A DNA stretch of 64,000 nt from Myxococcales bacterium (GTDB lineage: Bacteria > Myxococcota_A > Polyangia > Polyangiales > JAFGIB01), in contig JAOUOP010000044.1 in assembly GCA_029880325.1 (NCBI GenBank), forward strand, positions 1 through 64,000, read 5' to 3'. Positions 35,269-46,547 of this stretch are shown here, piece after piece. Below the pieces are notes generated by a model that made no database searches, was not told the DNA's origin, and was given only the letters and a program-made list of their open reading frames with translations. Each line of letters opens with the position of its first letter. Within the stretch, counting starts at the first letter, position 1. The translations under genes and the position numbers were made by a program.

Positions 35269-37918
35269 CGGGCGGCTCGGAGGCCGGGGCCGGTGGCTCG
35301 CTGGCGGCGACGGGCGCTTCGGAGTCGGAGGCGCCGGCAGCCCCCTCCGCAGCCCCCTCGCCCTCGCCCTCGGCGTCGTCTTCGCGCTCGGCCAGAAGCC
35401 CCACGTCGACCACGTGCTCTCCGTCGGCGAGCCGGATCACGCGCACCCCCTGGGTGTTGCGCCCAGCCACCCGCACCTGGGCGATGGGGGTGCGGATCAA
35501 CTGGCCACCGTTGGTGATCGCCATCAGCTCGCCGTCCTCGCGCACCAGCGCCAGGTTCACGACTTCGCCGTTTCGCTCCGAGGCGTCCATGGCGATGATG
35601 CCCAGGCCGCCGCGCCCCTGGCGCCGCCAGTCGGTCACGGGCGTGCGCTTGCCGTAGCCGTTTTCACTTACAGTCAAAACCTGCTGATCGTCGGCTTCGA
35701 TCACGTCCATGCCGATGACGCGGTCGCCCTCGCGCAGGTCGATACCGCGCACGCCACGCGAGTCGCGGCCCATGCGGCGCACGTCGGCGGCGCTGAAGCG
35801 AATGGACATGCCGCGCGCGGTGCCGATGATGATGTCCTGATCCTCGTTGCAGACGCGTGCGGCCAGCAGCTCGTCTTCGGGCGGAATCGCCACGCCGATG
35901 ATGCCCGCGCTGCGCCGAATGTTGGAGTAGGCGTCGAGCGAGGTGCGCTTGATGGTGCCGCCCTTGGTGCAGGTGATCAGATCATCGCCCTCGCGGAACT
36001 CCCGGATCGGTACGATCGAGGCCACCCGATCACCCGGCTCCATGCCCACGAAGTTCACAATGGCCCGGCCGCGCGCAGCGCGCGAGGACTCGGGGATCTC
36101 GTAGACCTTCTTCAAGTAGGCGATGCCGCGATCGCTCAGATACAGCACGTGCGCGTGATTGTTGGCGATGAAGATCTGCTCGACGAAGTCCTCATCGCGC
36201 GTGTCCATCGCACGCTTGCCGCGTCCACCGCGCCCCTGGGCCGTGTACTCGCTGGCGGCCACGCGCTTGATGTATCCGGCATGACTGATGGTTACGACCA
36301 CGTCTTCGTCGGCAACCAGGTCTTCGATATTGATGTCGCCCTCGGCCTGGACGATTTCGGTGCGCCGCTCGTCGCCGTAGCGCTCGCGGATCTCGTCCAG
36401 CTCGTCGACGATCACGCGCTTGAGTTCTTCCTCGCTGTCGAGGATTTTGCGCAGGGCCAGGATGGTCTCGCACAGCTCGCCGTACTCGCCGGCCAGCTTC
36501 TCGCGCTCGAGCCCGGTCAAACGCGCAAGCCGCATGTCGAGGATGGCCTTGGCCTGCCGCTCCGACAGGAAGTACTGACCGCGCTGGCGGGCGGTCTCGA
36601 TCTCTTCCTCGGGACGTCCGGCGCGGCGCACGAATTCCTCGAGGCCGGCCAGGGGCAAGCCCATCAGGGCCGTGCGCGCCGTCTCCACGTCGGGTGACTG
36701 GCGGATGGTGTTGACCACCAGATCGACCTCGGTGACCGCCATGCCCAGGCCTTCGACGAGTTCGCGCTGGGCCTCGGCCTGACGCAGCTCGAAACGGGTG
36801 CGGCGCGTGACCACCTCGCGGCGGTGGGAGATGAAGTGCTCGAGGGCTTCCTTCAGGTTCAGCAGCTGTGGGCGTCCGGCCACGATGGCCAGCTGGTTGA
36901 CGCCGAAGGTGCTCTGCAGCTGGGTCTGCTGGTAGAGGCTGTTGAGCACGATCTGCCCGACGGCGTCGCGCTTGAGCTCGATGACGACGCGCATGCCCTC
37001 GCGGTCGCTCTCGTCGCGCAGGTCGCTGATGCCGTCGATCTTCTTCTCGCGCACCAGGCTGGCGATCTTCTTCACCAGCTCGGCCTTGTTGACCATGTAG
37101 GGCAGCTCGGTGATCACGATCTGCTCGCGATCCTTCTTGCCCGCGATGGGCTCGAAGCCCGCCCGTCCGCGCATCAGCACGCGACCGCGGCCGGTGTGCA
37201 GGGCCTGGCGGATGCCGGCGGTGCCGTAAATGAAACCGGCGGTGGGGAAGTCCGGGCCGCGCACGCCCAGGCGCCCGCTTTCGGGGTCGTCGACCATGAG
37301 ATGGTCGATGTCGATGTCGGGGTCGCGGATGACGCGCACGGTGGCGTCGATCACCTCGCGCAGGTTGTGGGGGGCGATGTTGGTCGCCATGCCCACGGCG
37401 ATGCCCGCCGAGCCATTGACCAGGAGGTTGGGCACGCGGCTGGGCAGCACCAGCGGCTCGCGCTCGGAGTCGTCGAAGTTGGGCCCGAAGTCGACGGTCT
37501 CCTTGTCGATGTCGGCGAGCAGCTCCGACGCAAAACGCGCCATGCGCGCCTCGGTGTAACGCATGGCTGCCGGTGAATCGCCGTCGACCGAGCCGAAGTT
37601 GCCCTGGCCATCGACCAGCGGGTAGCGCATGGAAAAGTCCTGCGCCATACGCACCAGCGAGTCGTAGACCGCGGCGTCGCCGTGGGGATGGAACTTGCCC
37701 AACACCTCACCGACCACACGCGCCGACTTGCGGTAGGGCTGGTTCCAGTTGAGGCGCATCTCGTGCATCGCATAGAGGATGCGCTTGTGCACGGGCTTGA
37801 GGCCGTCGCGCACGTCGGGGATCGCGCGACCGATGATGACCGACATCGCGTACTCGAGATACGAGCTGCGCAGCTCATCCTCGATGGCGACAGGAATCTT
37901 GGTGGACGAATCGGCCAT
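35255..37918 (-). CDS. gyrA: DNA gyrase subunit A
   Basis: An 887-residue subunit that cuts and rejoins DNA for negative supercoiling. The catalytic Tyr121 is in AMRYTEARM. The quinolone-resistance region reads HPHGDAAVYDSL, with Ala82 at the position of Escherichia coli Ser83 and Asp86 at Asp87. A GyrA-box variant QGRGGRG is present, so this is gyrase and not ParC. Six repeat blades follow, and the C-terminus ends in an acidic Ala/Glu/Asp tail of about 45 residues. ATG 37918 follows AAGAGG. It is cotranscribed with the HExxH gene. Subunit B is not in the window. Confidence 0.97.
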   Translation of the reverse strand: MADSSTKIPVAIEDELRSSYLEYAMSVIIGRAIPDVRDGLKPVHKRILYAMHEMRLNWNQPYRKSARVVGEVLGKFHPHGDAAVYDSLVRMAQDFSMRYPLVDGQGNFGSVDGDSPAAMRYTEARMARFASELLADIDKETVDFGPNFDDSEREPLVLPSRVPNLLVNGSAGIAVGMATNIAPHNLREVIDATVRVIRDPDIDIDHLMVDDPESGRLGVRGPDFPTAGFIYGTAGIRQALHTGRGRVLMRGRAGFEPIAGKKDREQIVITELPYMVNKAELVKKIASLVREKKIDGISDLRDESDREGMRVVIELKRDAVGQIVLNSLYQQTQLQSTFGVNQLAIVAGRPQLLNLKEALEHFISHRREVVTRRTRFELRQAEAQRELVEGLGMAVTEVDLVVNTIRQSPDVETARTALMGLPLAGLEEFVRRAGRPEEEIETARQRGQYFLSERQAKAILDMRLARLTGLEREKLAGEYGELCETILALRKILDSEEELKRVIVDELDEIRERYGDERRTEIVQAEGDINIEDLVADEDVVVTISHAGYIKRVAASEYTAQGRGGRGKRAMDTRDEDFVEQIFIANNHAHVLYLSDRGIAYLKKVYEIPESSRAARGRAIVNFVGMEPGDRVASIVPIREFREGDDLITCTKGGTIKRTSLDAYSNIRRSAGIIGVAIPPEDELLAARVCNEDQDIIIGTARGMSIRFSAADVRRMGRDSRGVRGIDLREGDRVIGMDVIEADDQQVLTVSENGYGKRTPVTDWRRQGRGGLGIIAMDASERNGEVVNLALVREDGELMAITNGGQLIRTPIAQVRVAGRNTQGVRVIRLADGEHVVDVGLLAEREDDAEGEGEGAAEGAAGASDSEAPVAASEPPAPASEPPDDGA

Positions 37919-38202
37919 GGAGCCTCTTGATGTAACGCCGGCAGGGGCCCGGCTGGGGGCTGATGTAGCACAGCCCCGTAGCCTGTGGGAGCGTGCATTT
38001 GCGACCGCCAACTCGGTTGGCGCAGATGACAACGGAATTGGGGTCCCAGGACTCCGGGAGACTAAATTTTCGCTTCAATTTGGGCAATTTCTGGAAGAAT
38101 CGGGCGATCGGCGCGACTGTCGTGTGTGGCAAGGGTTTTGCGTGTAGATCTACACGGACCACCGGCGGCGCTGTCTGCGATCGCCCAACTCAGGAGCAGC
38201 AG
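37919..38202. other. Divergent region between gyrA and a lipoprotein gene
   Basis: A 284-base region holding promoters for both flanking genes. A short perfect dyad GCCAAC-TCG-GTTGGC lies at 38008-38022. No further element is clear, and I could not identify -35/-10 pairs with confidence. Confidence 0.4.
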
Positions 38203-38619
38203 GTGAAGCCCGCCCGACATCCCATGCGCACCCGCCACAGGCCGCCGGTCGAGGCCGGACGGGGTACGCCCCGATGGGCATGGGCAGGTGGGGCCGTCGG
38301 GCTGCTCTTGCTCGGGCTGGCTGGGACGGGTTGCACCTCGCGCACGCTGCCGCTGCCGCCGCCCGACGTGGAGCCGCTGGCCGGCGTCGACGTGCAGGGC
38401 CAGTTGTTGGTGCGCGGCACGGCCAAGGAGACCGCCTGGGTGGCGGTCATCAATGAGAGCACCGGCTTCGGCACCGTGGTCCACATCGACCAGGAGGGCT
38501 GCAACAGCAGCTGCCCCTTCGAAGTCCAGCTGCCCGCCAGCGCCGGCGATGACATCGCCGCCTGGCAGTTCTTCGAAACCAGCGATCGCTTCTTCGGCAC
38601 CGTGCCCGAGGCTCCCTGA
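38203..38619 (+). CDS. Small lipoprotein of unknown function
   Basis: A 138-residue predicted lipoprotein. A Pro/Arg-rich start is followed by the helix GGAVGLLLLGLAGTGC, a lipobox ending at Cys. The mature part of about 90 residues looks beta-rich (VQGQLLVRGTAKETAWVAVI) with one Cys pair (CNSSC). No family is recognised. GTG 38203 is chosen because AGGAG lies eight bases upstream. It lies between gyrA (divergent) and the SPOR-domain gene in the same direction, so the latter may be cotranscribed. Confidence 0.6.
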   Translation: MKPARHPMRTRHRPPVEAGRGTPRWAWAGGAVGLLLLGLAGTGCTSRTLPLPPPDVEPLAGVDVQGQLLVRGTAKETAWVAVINESTGFGTVVHIDQEGCNSSCPFEVQLPASAGDDIAAWQFFETSDRFFGTVPEAP

Positions 38620-38704
38620 AACACCGGTCGCAGTCACCGCCTGCACACGCCTGTTTTTTGACCCTGGGCGCGCTTCCTCCTTACATCGGGGCTGGAGGCC
38701 AGCG

Positions 38705-39538
38705 ATGGAAAACCGCATGCGCGACCTTGATCAGATCCAGGAGCGGGATGCCGATGGACGCAGCCGCCAATTGGGCACGATCCTGCTGGCGACCGGAGCC
38801 GTGGTCGCCCTGACCTTCGCCATCGGCGTGGTCGTGGGGCAAGCGGCGGAGCCCGCCGAACGCGACGAGCTCGACCCACTGTCGCAGCTGGTCGATCCGA
38901 GCTCGAAGAAGTCGGACGCGGCCGAAGACACAGCGGAGGCGGCCAAGGCCCCCGTGGTCGCCGCCGAAGAGCTGAGCTTTCCGAAGACCTTGACCGAGAC
39001 CGAGGACCGTCCGGAGGTCATCGCCGCCCTGCGCGCCGCCGCCGCTGAAGAAGCGCTGCTGCTCGAGGCAAAGAGCACCGCGCCGACCCCCGTCGCGCCC
39101 ACCGCTGCAGCAACCACCCCCGTCGAAGTGGCCGCCGATGCCGTGATGGCCTCGGTGCCGGCCGCCGTCGCCGCCGGCAGCGCCGGTCAGAAGCTGCCCG
39201 AGACCGCCCGCCGCGATCCGCTGGTGGCGCGCGCCCTGGAAAACGAAGCCGAACAGGAGCCGCGCTCCCCGGCCGCCCGCGGTCAGGACGGCGAGTTCAC
39301 ACTGCAGGTGATCAGCTACACCAGCTCCGAAGAAGCCCAGACCTTCTCCGAGGGCTTGCGCGCCAAGGGTCACGAGGCCTTCGTAACACGCGCCGAAATC
39401 GAGGGCCGCGGAACCTTCTACCGCGTGCGCATCGGCCCCTTCAAAAACCGCTTCCGCGCCGAGAACTACCGCCGTGACTTCGAGCGCGACGAACGCATGA
39501 ATACCTTCGTCGTACGCCGCAAGCCCGACCAGGAGTGA
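38705..39538 (+). CDS. SPOR-domain membrane protein
   Basis: A 277-residue protein with one N-terminal membrane helix (LGTILLATGAVVALTFAIGVVV), an Ala/Glu-rich linker, and a C-terminal SPOR domain at about 198-272 (FTLQVISYTSSEEAQTFSEGL, YRVRIGPFKNRFRAE). SPOR domains bind denuded septal peptidoglycan, so it is probably a cell-division or wall protein. No catalytic domain is present. Start ATG 38705. Confidence 0.88.
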   Translation: MENRMRDLDQIQERDADGRSRQLGTILLATGAVVALTFAIGVVVGQAAEPAERDELDPLSQLVDPSSKKSDAAEDTAEAAKAPVVAAEELSFPKTLTETEDRPEVIAALRAAAAEEALLLEAKSTAPTPVAPTAAATTPVEVAADAVMASVPAAVAAGSAGQKLPETARRDPLVARALENEAEQEPRSPAARGQDGEFTLQVISYTSSEEAQTFSEGLRAKGHEAFVTRAEIEGRGTFYRVRIGPFKNRFRAENYRRDFERDERMNTFVVRRKPDQE

Positions 39539-39565
39539 GCGGGCCCGGCATTCAGGACTCGGGAC

Positions 39566-40564
39566 TCAGTCGCCGGCGCTGCGGGCAAGCGCGCCATCGA
39601 TGGCCTCGGAGACTTCCTCGAGGTCCAGGGCGTTGGGCACGCGGCGACGGTTGACGAAGAGCGTCGGCGTGCCGTTGACCTGCACGCGGTCGCCCAGGGC
39701 CATGTCGGCGCTGACCTTGGCCGAAAGGTTTTCGTCTTCGAGCGCGGCGTCGAAGGCCTTCAGGTCCAGACCCAGACGCTCGGCGTAGGCGCGCAGGTCC
39801 GAACCCGCGAGCGCGCCCTGATTGGCGAAGAGCAGGTCGTGGTACTCCCAGAACTTCCCCTGGGCGTGGGCCGCCAACGAGGCCTGTGCCGCCACCGCCG
39901 CATGTTCGTGAAAGGACAGCGGAAACTGTCGAAACACGAAGCGCACGCGGTCGCCGTACTTTTCCTTGATGCCCTGGACGGTCTCGGCCGCCTTGGCGCA
40001 ATAGGGGCACTGAAAATCGGAGAACTCGACCAGCACCACGGGGGCGTCGGCGGCGCCGAAGCTGGGGGCGTCAGCGGCGGTGATCGCCTTCCAGTCGGCA
40101 TCGCCCAGCGGACGCAGGGCCGCTTCGCGCTGCTGGAGCTGGGCCAGAATGCGCGGGCTCTGCTGCAGCAGCGAACGACAATGACCGGGTGCCATGTCGC
40201 CGAACTCCTGGCGCATCACCTGACAGCCCTCGCTCTCGGCACCAAGCGAAGCGCAGATGTGCTCGATGGCCTTGTCGCAGTCGCGGCGCAACAACGCCAC
40301 ACGCGAGCGGGTGACCTCGAAGTCGCGCATGCCGGCAGCGCAGGCGCTATCGGACATGATCTCGACCAGGCCCGAGGCTTCGCCGCAGGCCTCGCTGCGC
40401 GGACCGAGTTCCTGGCACAGGCGCTCGGTATAGCGATCGCACACGCCGTCGCTCTCGCCCTCGGTCACCGCCTTGCCCTCGGCGCCGTCGGCAACCGCCG
40501 GCCCCTGGGAGCCGCCGCAGGCGGTCAGCAGCAGAAAGCCCACCCAGGCACAGCGGGCGCTCAC
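39566..40564 (-). CDS. DsbA-like thioredoxin lipoprotein
   Basis: A 332-residue exported lipoprotein (LLTAC). The N-terminal half has several cysteines (LCQELG, ACGEASG, CDKAIEHICAS); the C-terminal half is a DsbA-type thioredoxin fold with CPYC at about residues 185-188 and a cis-Pro loop GTPTLFVN. It should act as a periplasmic disulfide oxidase or isomerase. The GTG start overlaps the stop of the upstream YbbR gene by four bases (GTGA), so it is the last gene of the folP-cdaA-cdaR series. In other bacteria this place is often held by glmM. Confidence 0.9.
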   Translation of the reverse strand: MSARCAWVGFLLLTACGGSQGPAVADGAEGKAVTEGESDGVCDRYTERLCQELGPRSEACGEASGLVEIMSDSACAAGMRDFEVTRSRVALLRRDCDKAIEHICASLGAESEGCQVMRQEFGDMAPGHCRSLLQQSPRILAQLQQREAALRPLGDADWKAITAADAPSFGAADAPVVLVEFSDFQCPYCAKAAETVQGIKEKYGDRVRFVFRQFPLSFHEHAAVAAQASLAAHAQGKFWEYHDLLFANQGALAGSDLRAYAERLGLDLKAFDAALEDENLSAKVSADMALGDRVQVNGTPTLFVNRRRVPNALDLEEVSEAIDGALARSAGD

Positions 40565-41523
40565 TGGGCCGCCGCCTTGGCGCGCGCGAGCACGCTCTCG
40601 GGCGCGATCGCCAGGAGGGTCAGCCCCTCCGGCAAGCCGCGCAACTGGACCGGATAGGGCTGCATGCCGGCGGGGGCCTCGGGGGGGATTTCGATGTAGG
40701 GCACGAGGGTCTCCGGGTCGAGCTCGGACAGCAGGTTTTCGGGGCCGCGCAGGGTGATGCTCACGCGCTCCGGACGCAGGGCGCCGACATTGGCGCCAAT
40801 GGCCTCCACGCGCAAGCGCTTGAGTTCGCGCTCCTCGACCACGGGCTCGACCCGCAGCCGCACCTCGACCGAACTCTCGCCCTCGTAGGTCACGTGCTCG
40901 GGCAGCGGCTGCAGCGGCACGCGCCGGCTGTGGTGACCGGCATCGAGGCCATCGACGGCCACCGCCGCCGTGCTGACCGCCTTGAGGTCTCCGACCACGT
41001 CGGCCGGCCCGCGTACGGCGATCACCGCGGGCTCGACCACGATGCCCGAGCGCAGCTGCAGGCCGCGCCGGAGTTCACCCTCCAGCCGCGGGCGCACCGC
41101 AACCGGGCGCGAGGCGCTCTGGGCCCAGTCGAGGGAGACCATCGACGGCGTCATCTCGACCACCTGGGCGGCACCGGGTAGCTCCACGTCGCTGGCGTCG
41201 AAGTAGTAGTAGCCGATGCTCCCATCGCGCAGATCCATCTGCAGCGGTGGCAAATCGTCGCGCGAAATGCTGCTGATGAGCGAGCGGCTGCCGCGCACGG
41301 TGACCTTCACCTGGGTCGGCAGCTCGCTGACGAGCATGCGATTGGCATCCGCTTCGGGCAGCAGCGCCACCACATCCAGGTAGAGCGAGCGCTGGGCGTC
41401 GACATCGCTGTGCACCAGGGAGAAGAGCAGCACGGCCAGCACCAGCGAAAGCGCCTTGAGCCCGAGGTTGTCGGTCAACAGGCGGATGAGGCCACGAATG
41501 CTCGCGCTCTTGCCCGGCTGCAT
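40561..41523 (-). CDS. cdaR: YbbR-domain protein (CdaR)
   Basis: A 320-residue protein with an N-terminal membrane helix (LGLKALSLVLAVLLFSLVH) and tandem YbbR domains of about 80 residues each. Such proteins sit outside the membrane and modulate the diadenylate cyclase CdaA. The gene starts one base after cdaA ends and is followed by the thioredoxin-lipoprotein gene with a four-base overlap. Start ATG 41523 has GAGG a short distance upstream. Confidence 0.88.
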   Translation of the reverse strand: MQPGKSASIRGLIRLLTDNLGLKALSLVLAVLLFSLVHSDVDAQRSLYLDVVALLPEADANRMLVSELPTQVKVTVRGSRSLISSISRDDLPPLQMDLRDGSIGYYYFDASDVELPGAAQVVEMTPSMVSLDWAQSASRPVAVRPRLEGELRRGLQLRSGIVVEPAVIAVRGPADVVGDLKAVSTAAVAVDGLDAGHHSRRVPLQPLPEHVTYEGESSVEVRLRVEPVVEERELKRLRVEAIGANVGALRPERVSITLRGPENLLSELDPETLVPYIEIPPEAPAGMQPYPVQLRGLPEGLTLLAIAPESVLARAKAAAQ

Positions 41524-41524
41524 C

Positions 41525-42463
41525 TCAGTTGACCTCGTCGATGTCCGCACGGCCCCGGGCCTTCGAAGAACCCTTCGGAGAAGGCGCCGGATTCGGGGGC
41601 GGCGGCTCGCTGCGGGTGGGCCTCTCGGGAGCCGAGCCGCCATCCGAGCGCTTCGGACGCCGGCGCCGGGGCTGCTTGGTCAGCAGACCCAAAAGCGCGC
41701 TGCGCAAGGGCGCCGGGTCGAGGTTTCTGGCGATGTTACCGTTGAAGCAGAGGCTGACGGCGCCGCGCTCCTCGGAGACGACCACCACCACGGCATCGGT
41801 CTCTTCGCTCAGACCGATGCCCGCGCGATGCCGCGTGCCCAGCGTGCGGTCGAGCTTGGTGCTCGCAGTTAGCGGCAAAAACGCGCCACCCTGCTGCACC
41901 CGGCCGTCGCGAATGATGACGGCGCCGTCGTGCATGGGATTTTCGAAGCTGGGGATGAAGAGGCTGTAGAGCAGCTCCTTGGTCACCGCGGCGTCGAGCA
42001 CCGTGCCCTGCTCGATGAATTCGTCGAGCAAGGCGTCGCGCTCGAAAACGATCAGCGCACCGATGCGCTTCTGGGCCAAAAGGCCCGCGGCCTTGACCAC
42101 TTCCTCGACCACCTGGCTCTCGAAACCTGCTCCGGCGGAAGTGAAAAGCGGGCGGCGCCCGAAACGCATCAGGGCGCGCCGGATGTCGTGCTGAAAGATC
42201 ACGACGATGATCAACACCAGGGAGGTCAGCAGGGTGTCGAGCATGGCGTGCAGGGTCACGAGCCCAAAGCGCTTGGCCGCCTGGTAGGTGACGAAGACCA
42301 GGGCCAGGCCGATTCCCATCTGCATGGCGCGCGTGCCCTTGATCAGCAACAGCACCGAATACAGTACGAAGGCGACCAGCAGGATGTCGGCGATGTCCCA
42401 GAGCACGAGCGAGACATCGCGCGAGAAGAACTCCAGCAACCGCGCCGGCACCTCAGTCGACAT
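41525..42463 (-). CDS. cdaA: Diadenylate cyclase CdaA
   Basis: A 312-residue membrane enzyme that makes c-di-AMP from two ATP. Three N-terminal helices precede the DAC domain with the signature motifs DGA (in MHDGAVII, about 177) and RHR (in GTRHRAG, about 209). The C-terminal 45 residues are a Pro/Arg-rich extension not needed for the core. The start ATG 42463 lies inside the end of folP (11-base overlap). Gene order folP-cdaA-cdaR is conserved widely. c-di-AMP regulates potassium and turgor in many bacteria. Confidence 0.95.
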   Translation of the reverse strand: MSTEVPARLLEFFSRDVSLVLWDIADILLVAFVLYSVLLLIKGTRAMQMGIGLALVFVTYQAAKRFGLVTLHAMLDTLLTSLVLIIVVIFQHDIRRALMRFGRRPLFTSAGAGFESQVVEEVVKAAGLLAQKRIGALIVFERDALLDEFIEQGTVLDAAVTKELLYSLFIPSFENPMHDGAVIIRDGRVQQGGAFLPLTASTKLDRTLGTRHRAGIGLSEETDAVVVVVSEERGAVSLCFNGNIARNLDPAPLRSALLGLLTKQPRRRRPKRSDGGSAPERPTRSEPPPPNPAPSPKGSSKARGRADIDEVN

Positions 42464-43361
42464 GGACGCCCCCCCGCGCGCTGCGGCCGCTGGCGCTGAA
42501 AATACCCTGGGCCACGAGCAGCGCCTGCCGCATCGCGGCCACGTCATGCACGCGCACGGCAGCGGCGCCCTGGAGCACGGCGGCGGTGACCGCGGCGGCG
42601 GTGCCGAACTCGCGCTCGCTCGGCGACGGACGGCTGCCGTCGGGGCGGCTTGCGGTCTCGGCGATGAAACCCTTGCGCGAGGGACCGACGAGCACGCGAT
42701 GCCCCGTGGCCACCAGCACGTCCAGACGCCCGAGCAGCTCCAGGGACTGTGCCGCGGTCTTGGCGAAGCCGATGCCCGGGTCGAGCACGATGCGCTCGCG
42801 GGGCAGACCGAGAGCGACGGCGCGGTCGACCACGGTCAGCAGCTCGTCGCGCACCTCCAGGGCCACGTCGGCGTAGCGCGTGTTGGGGGACTCCACTTCG
42901 CCTTGACCCCGGGTGTGCATCAACACGTAGTCCACCTGGCGCTCGGCCGCGAGCGCCACCAGCGCCTCGGAGGCTCCCATCGACACATCGTTGATGATGC
43001 TGGCACCGGCATCGAGTGCGGCGCGCGCCACCTCGGCGCGGCAGGTATCCACCGAGATCGGGAGGGAGAGCGCATCACCCAGCGCCGCGACCACCGGCAC
43101 CACGCGCCCGATCTCGTCCGCAAGGGTTACCTCCGATGCGCCAGCGCCGTAAAGTTTTCCGCGGGGACGCGAGGACGCGCCGCCCACGTCGATCACGTCG
43201 GCGCCCTCGTCGGCCATGCGGCGGGCGTGGGCCATGGCGTGGGTCGGATCCTGGAAGCGCCCTCCGTCGCTGAAGGAGTCCGGCGTGACGTTGAGGGTGC
43301 CCCAGATTGCACATCGCGGGGCGCTCCCGTCAGTCGAAATCTCCCCCTCGTGCCGTTGCAC
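42453..43361 (-). CDS. folP: Dihydropteroate synthase
   Basis: A 302-residue folate-pathway enzyme that joins p-aminobenzoate to the pterin. The two signature stretches are GTLNVTPDSFSDGG and INDVSMG; the pterin-site segment DVGGASSRPRG and PSRKGF near the end are also present. Start: GTG 43361 is preferred because AAAGGAGG lies just upstream. Another in-frame GTG at 43376 would place this strong ribosome binding site inside the gene. It overlaps cdaA by 11 bases and lies 53 bases after ftsH. Confidence 0.95.
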   Translation of the reverse strand: MQRHEGEISTDGSAPRCAIWGTLNVTPDSFSDGGRFQDPTHAMAHARRMADEGADVIDVGGASSRPRGKLYGAGASEVTLADEIGRVVPVVAALGDALSLPISVDTCRAEVARAALDAGASIINDVSMGASEALVALAAERQVDYVLMHTRGQGEVESPNTRYADVALEVRDELLTVVDRAVALGLPRERIVLDPGIGFAKTAAQSLELLGRLDVLVATGHRVLVGPSRKGFIAETASRPDGSRPSPSEREFGTAAAVTAAVLQGAAAVRVHDVAAMRQALLVAQGIFSASGRSARGGVHVD

Positions 43362-43414
43362 CGGCCCTCCTTTCACCCTCCCGCCGTGACCGAGAGAGCG
43401 CGTTTGCCGCTTTT

Positions 43415-45343
<1,929 letters not shown>

Positions 45344-45509
45344 AGCTACCTCGAGACTGGCCGCGGCGAGGGCTGCGGCAGGTGATTGAGTGGCCCCATC
45401 TCGCCGACGCAGCCCACGCATCGGCCGCACAGGGCGGCCCGCAGCGCGTGTGCGGCCGGAATCGATTGGGAAAGGCGATGGCGTGGGCTCATGGAGCTAT
45501 TGTTGCACA

Positions 45510-45537
45510 AGCATAGCGGCTGCCGGAGTGCAATCAA
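45510..45537 (-). promoter_or_regulatory. Possible ftsH promoter
   Basis: On the minus strand TTGATT (45537-45532) and TATGCT (45515-45510) are spaced by 16 bases. Transcription would start near 45503, about 160 bases before ftsH. The -35 hexamer overlaps the stop region of tilS. Confidence 0.35.
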
Positions 45538-46511
45538 ACGCCCGAATTTTCGCTATTTTTTGACGCTGCGTCCGATGCGCGCATGCGCAAGCGACCGCCG
45601 CCGGGACCAGCGGCCACCCAGCCCTGGGCCAGCCACACCTCACCGCCGTGCTCCAGCGCGTGCTCGAGCTGAAGAAGCTGGGCGCGGCCGGGCTCGGAAC
45701 CGCTGTGGCGCGCAGCCCAAAGGCCCAGGGCGCGGCGGCGCAGGGCGCTTGGCCGCAATAGCCAGCTGGCTGCATCGAGTTCGAGTCCAGCGCGATCGGG
45801 GCGTGGCGACAGCTCCAGCAGCGCCAGTTCCAGGACCTGGGCGGCGCTGCGGGCCTCGTCGGCGAGCTGGGCCAGGTGCGCATCGACCTGGGTATTTTCC
45901 TCGCGCAGGCGCGGCAAGATCTCGGCCCGCGCCCGGACACGCTCGAAGCGGCGATCGCGATTGCTCGGATCGTCGGCCAGCTGCAGGCCGCAATCGAGGG
46001 CGAAACGGCGGGCATCGGCGCGGCGGCAGTCGATCAGCGGGCGCATCACGCCGTCGGTGCGCAGGGGTTGGATACCGGCCACACCGTCGAGACCGGTGCC
46101 GCGCAGAATGCGCATGAGCACGGTCTCGGCCTGGTCATCGAGGGTGTGGCCCACGGCGATTCGGCTTGCCCCGAGCTGCACCGCCAGCCGCGTGAGGGCG
46201 GCGTAGCGGGCCTCGCGGGCGCGGGCCTGCAGCGACGCCCCGGCCTGGAGCTGAAGCTTCAGCGCGTGAAAGGGCACCCCCAGCTGGTGGGCCTGGGTGC
46301 GCGCGAACTCGAGATCGGCGGCGGCACCCGCACGCAAGCCGTGATCGACCGAGGCGGCATCCAGGGCGAGCTGAAGTTCGCCGGCCAAGCGCACCAGGGC
46401 CACCAGCATGGCGGCGGAGTCGGGACCACCGGAGCAGGCGCAGAGCACGCGCATGCCCGGCTCGAGCAACGCCCGCTCGCGTAGGGTGCGGCGAACCCGG
46501 GCGACGATCAC
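45534..46511 (-). CDS. tilS: tRNA(Ile)-lysidine synthase
   Basis: A 325-residue enzyme that converts the wobble C of tRNA-Ile(CAU) to lysidine so it reads AUA. The PP-loop SGGPDS is at 27-32, HTLDDQAETVLMRILRGTG carries the second ATP-binding motif, and the middle has LIDCRR and LQLADDPSNRD. The GTG at 46511 is the start. The substrate tRNA is encoded at 55473-55549 in this same window. It precedes ftsH in the same direction. Confidence 0.95.
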   Translation of the reverse strand: MIVARVRRTLRERALLEPGMRVLCACSGGPDSAAMLVALVRLAGELQLALDAASVDHGLRAGAAADLEFARTQAHQLGVPFHALKLQLQAGASLQARAREARYAALTRLAVQLGASRIAVGHTLDDQAETVLMRILRGTGLDGVAGIQPLRTDGVMRPLIDCRRADARRFALDCGLQLADDPSNRDRRFERVRARAEILPRLREENTQVDAHLAQLADEARSAAQVLELALLELSPRPDRAGLELDAASWLLRPSALRRRALGLWAARHSGSEPGRAQLLQLEHALEHGGEVWLAQGWVAAGPGGGRLRMRASDAASKNSENSGV

Positions 46512-46547
46512 GGAAGCCCCCGTGCTTCGGATCCTGACCCGACCCGC

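Noticed and set aside
37664..37686. Ala in GyrA as acquired quinolone resistance
   Set aside because: There is no evidence of a recent mutation. Ala is natural at this place in some bacteria.
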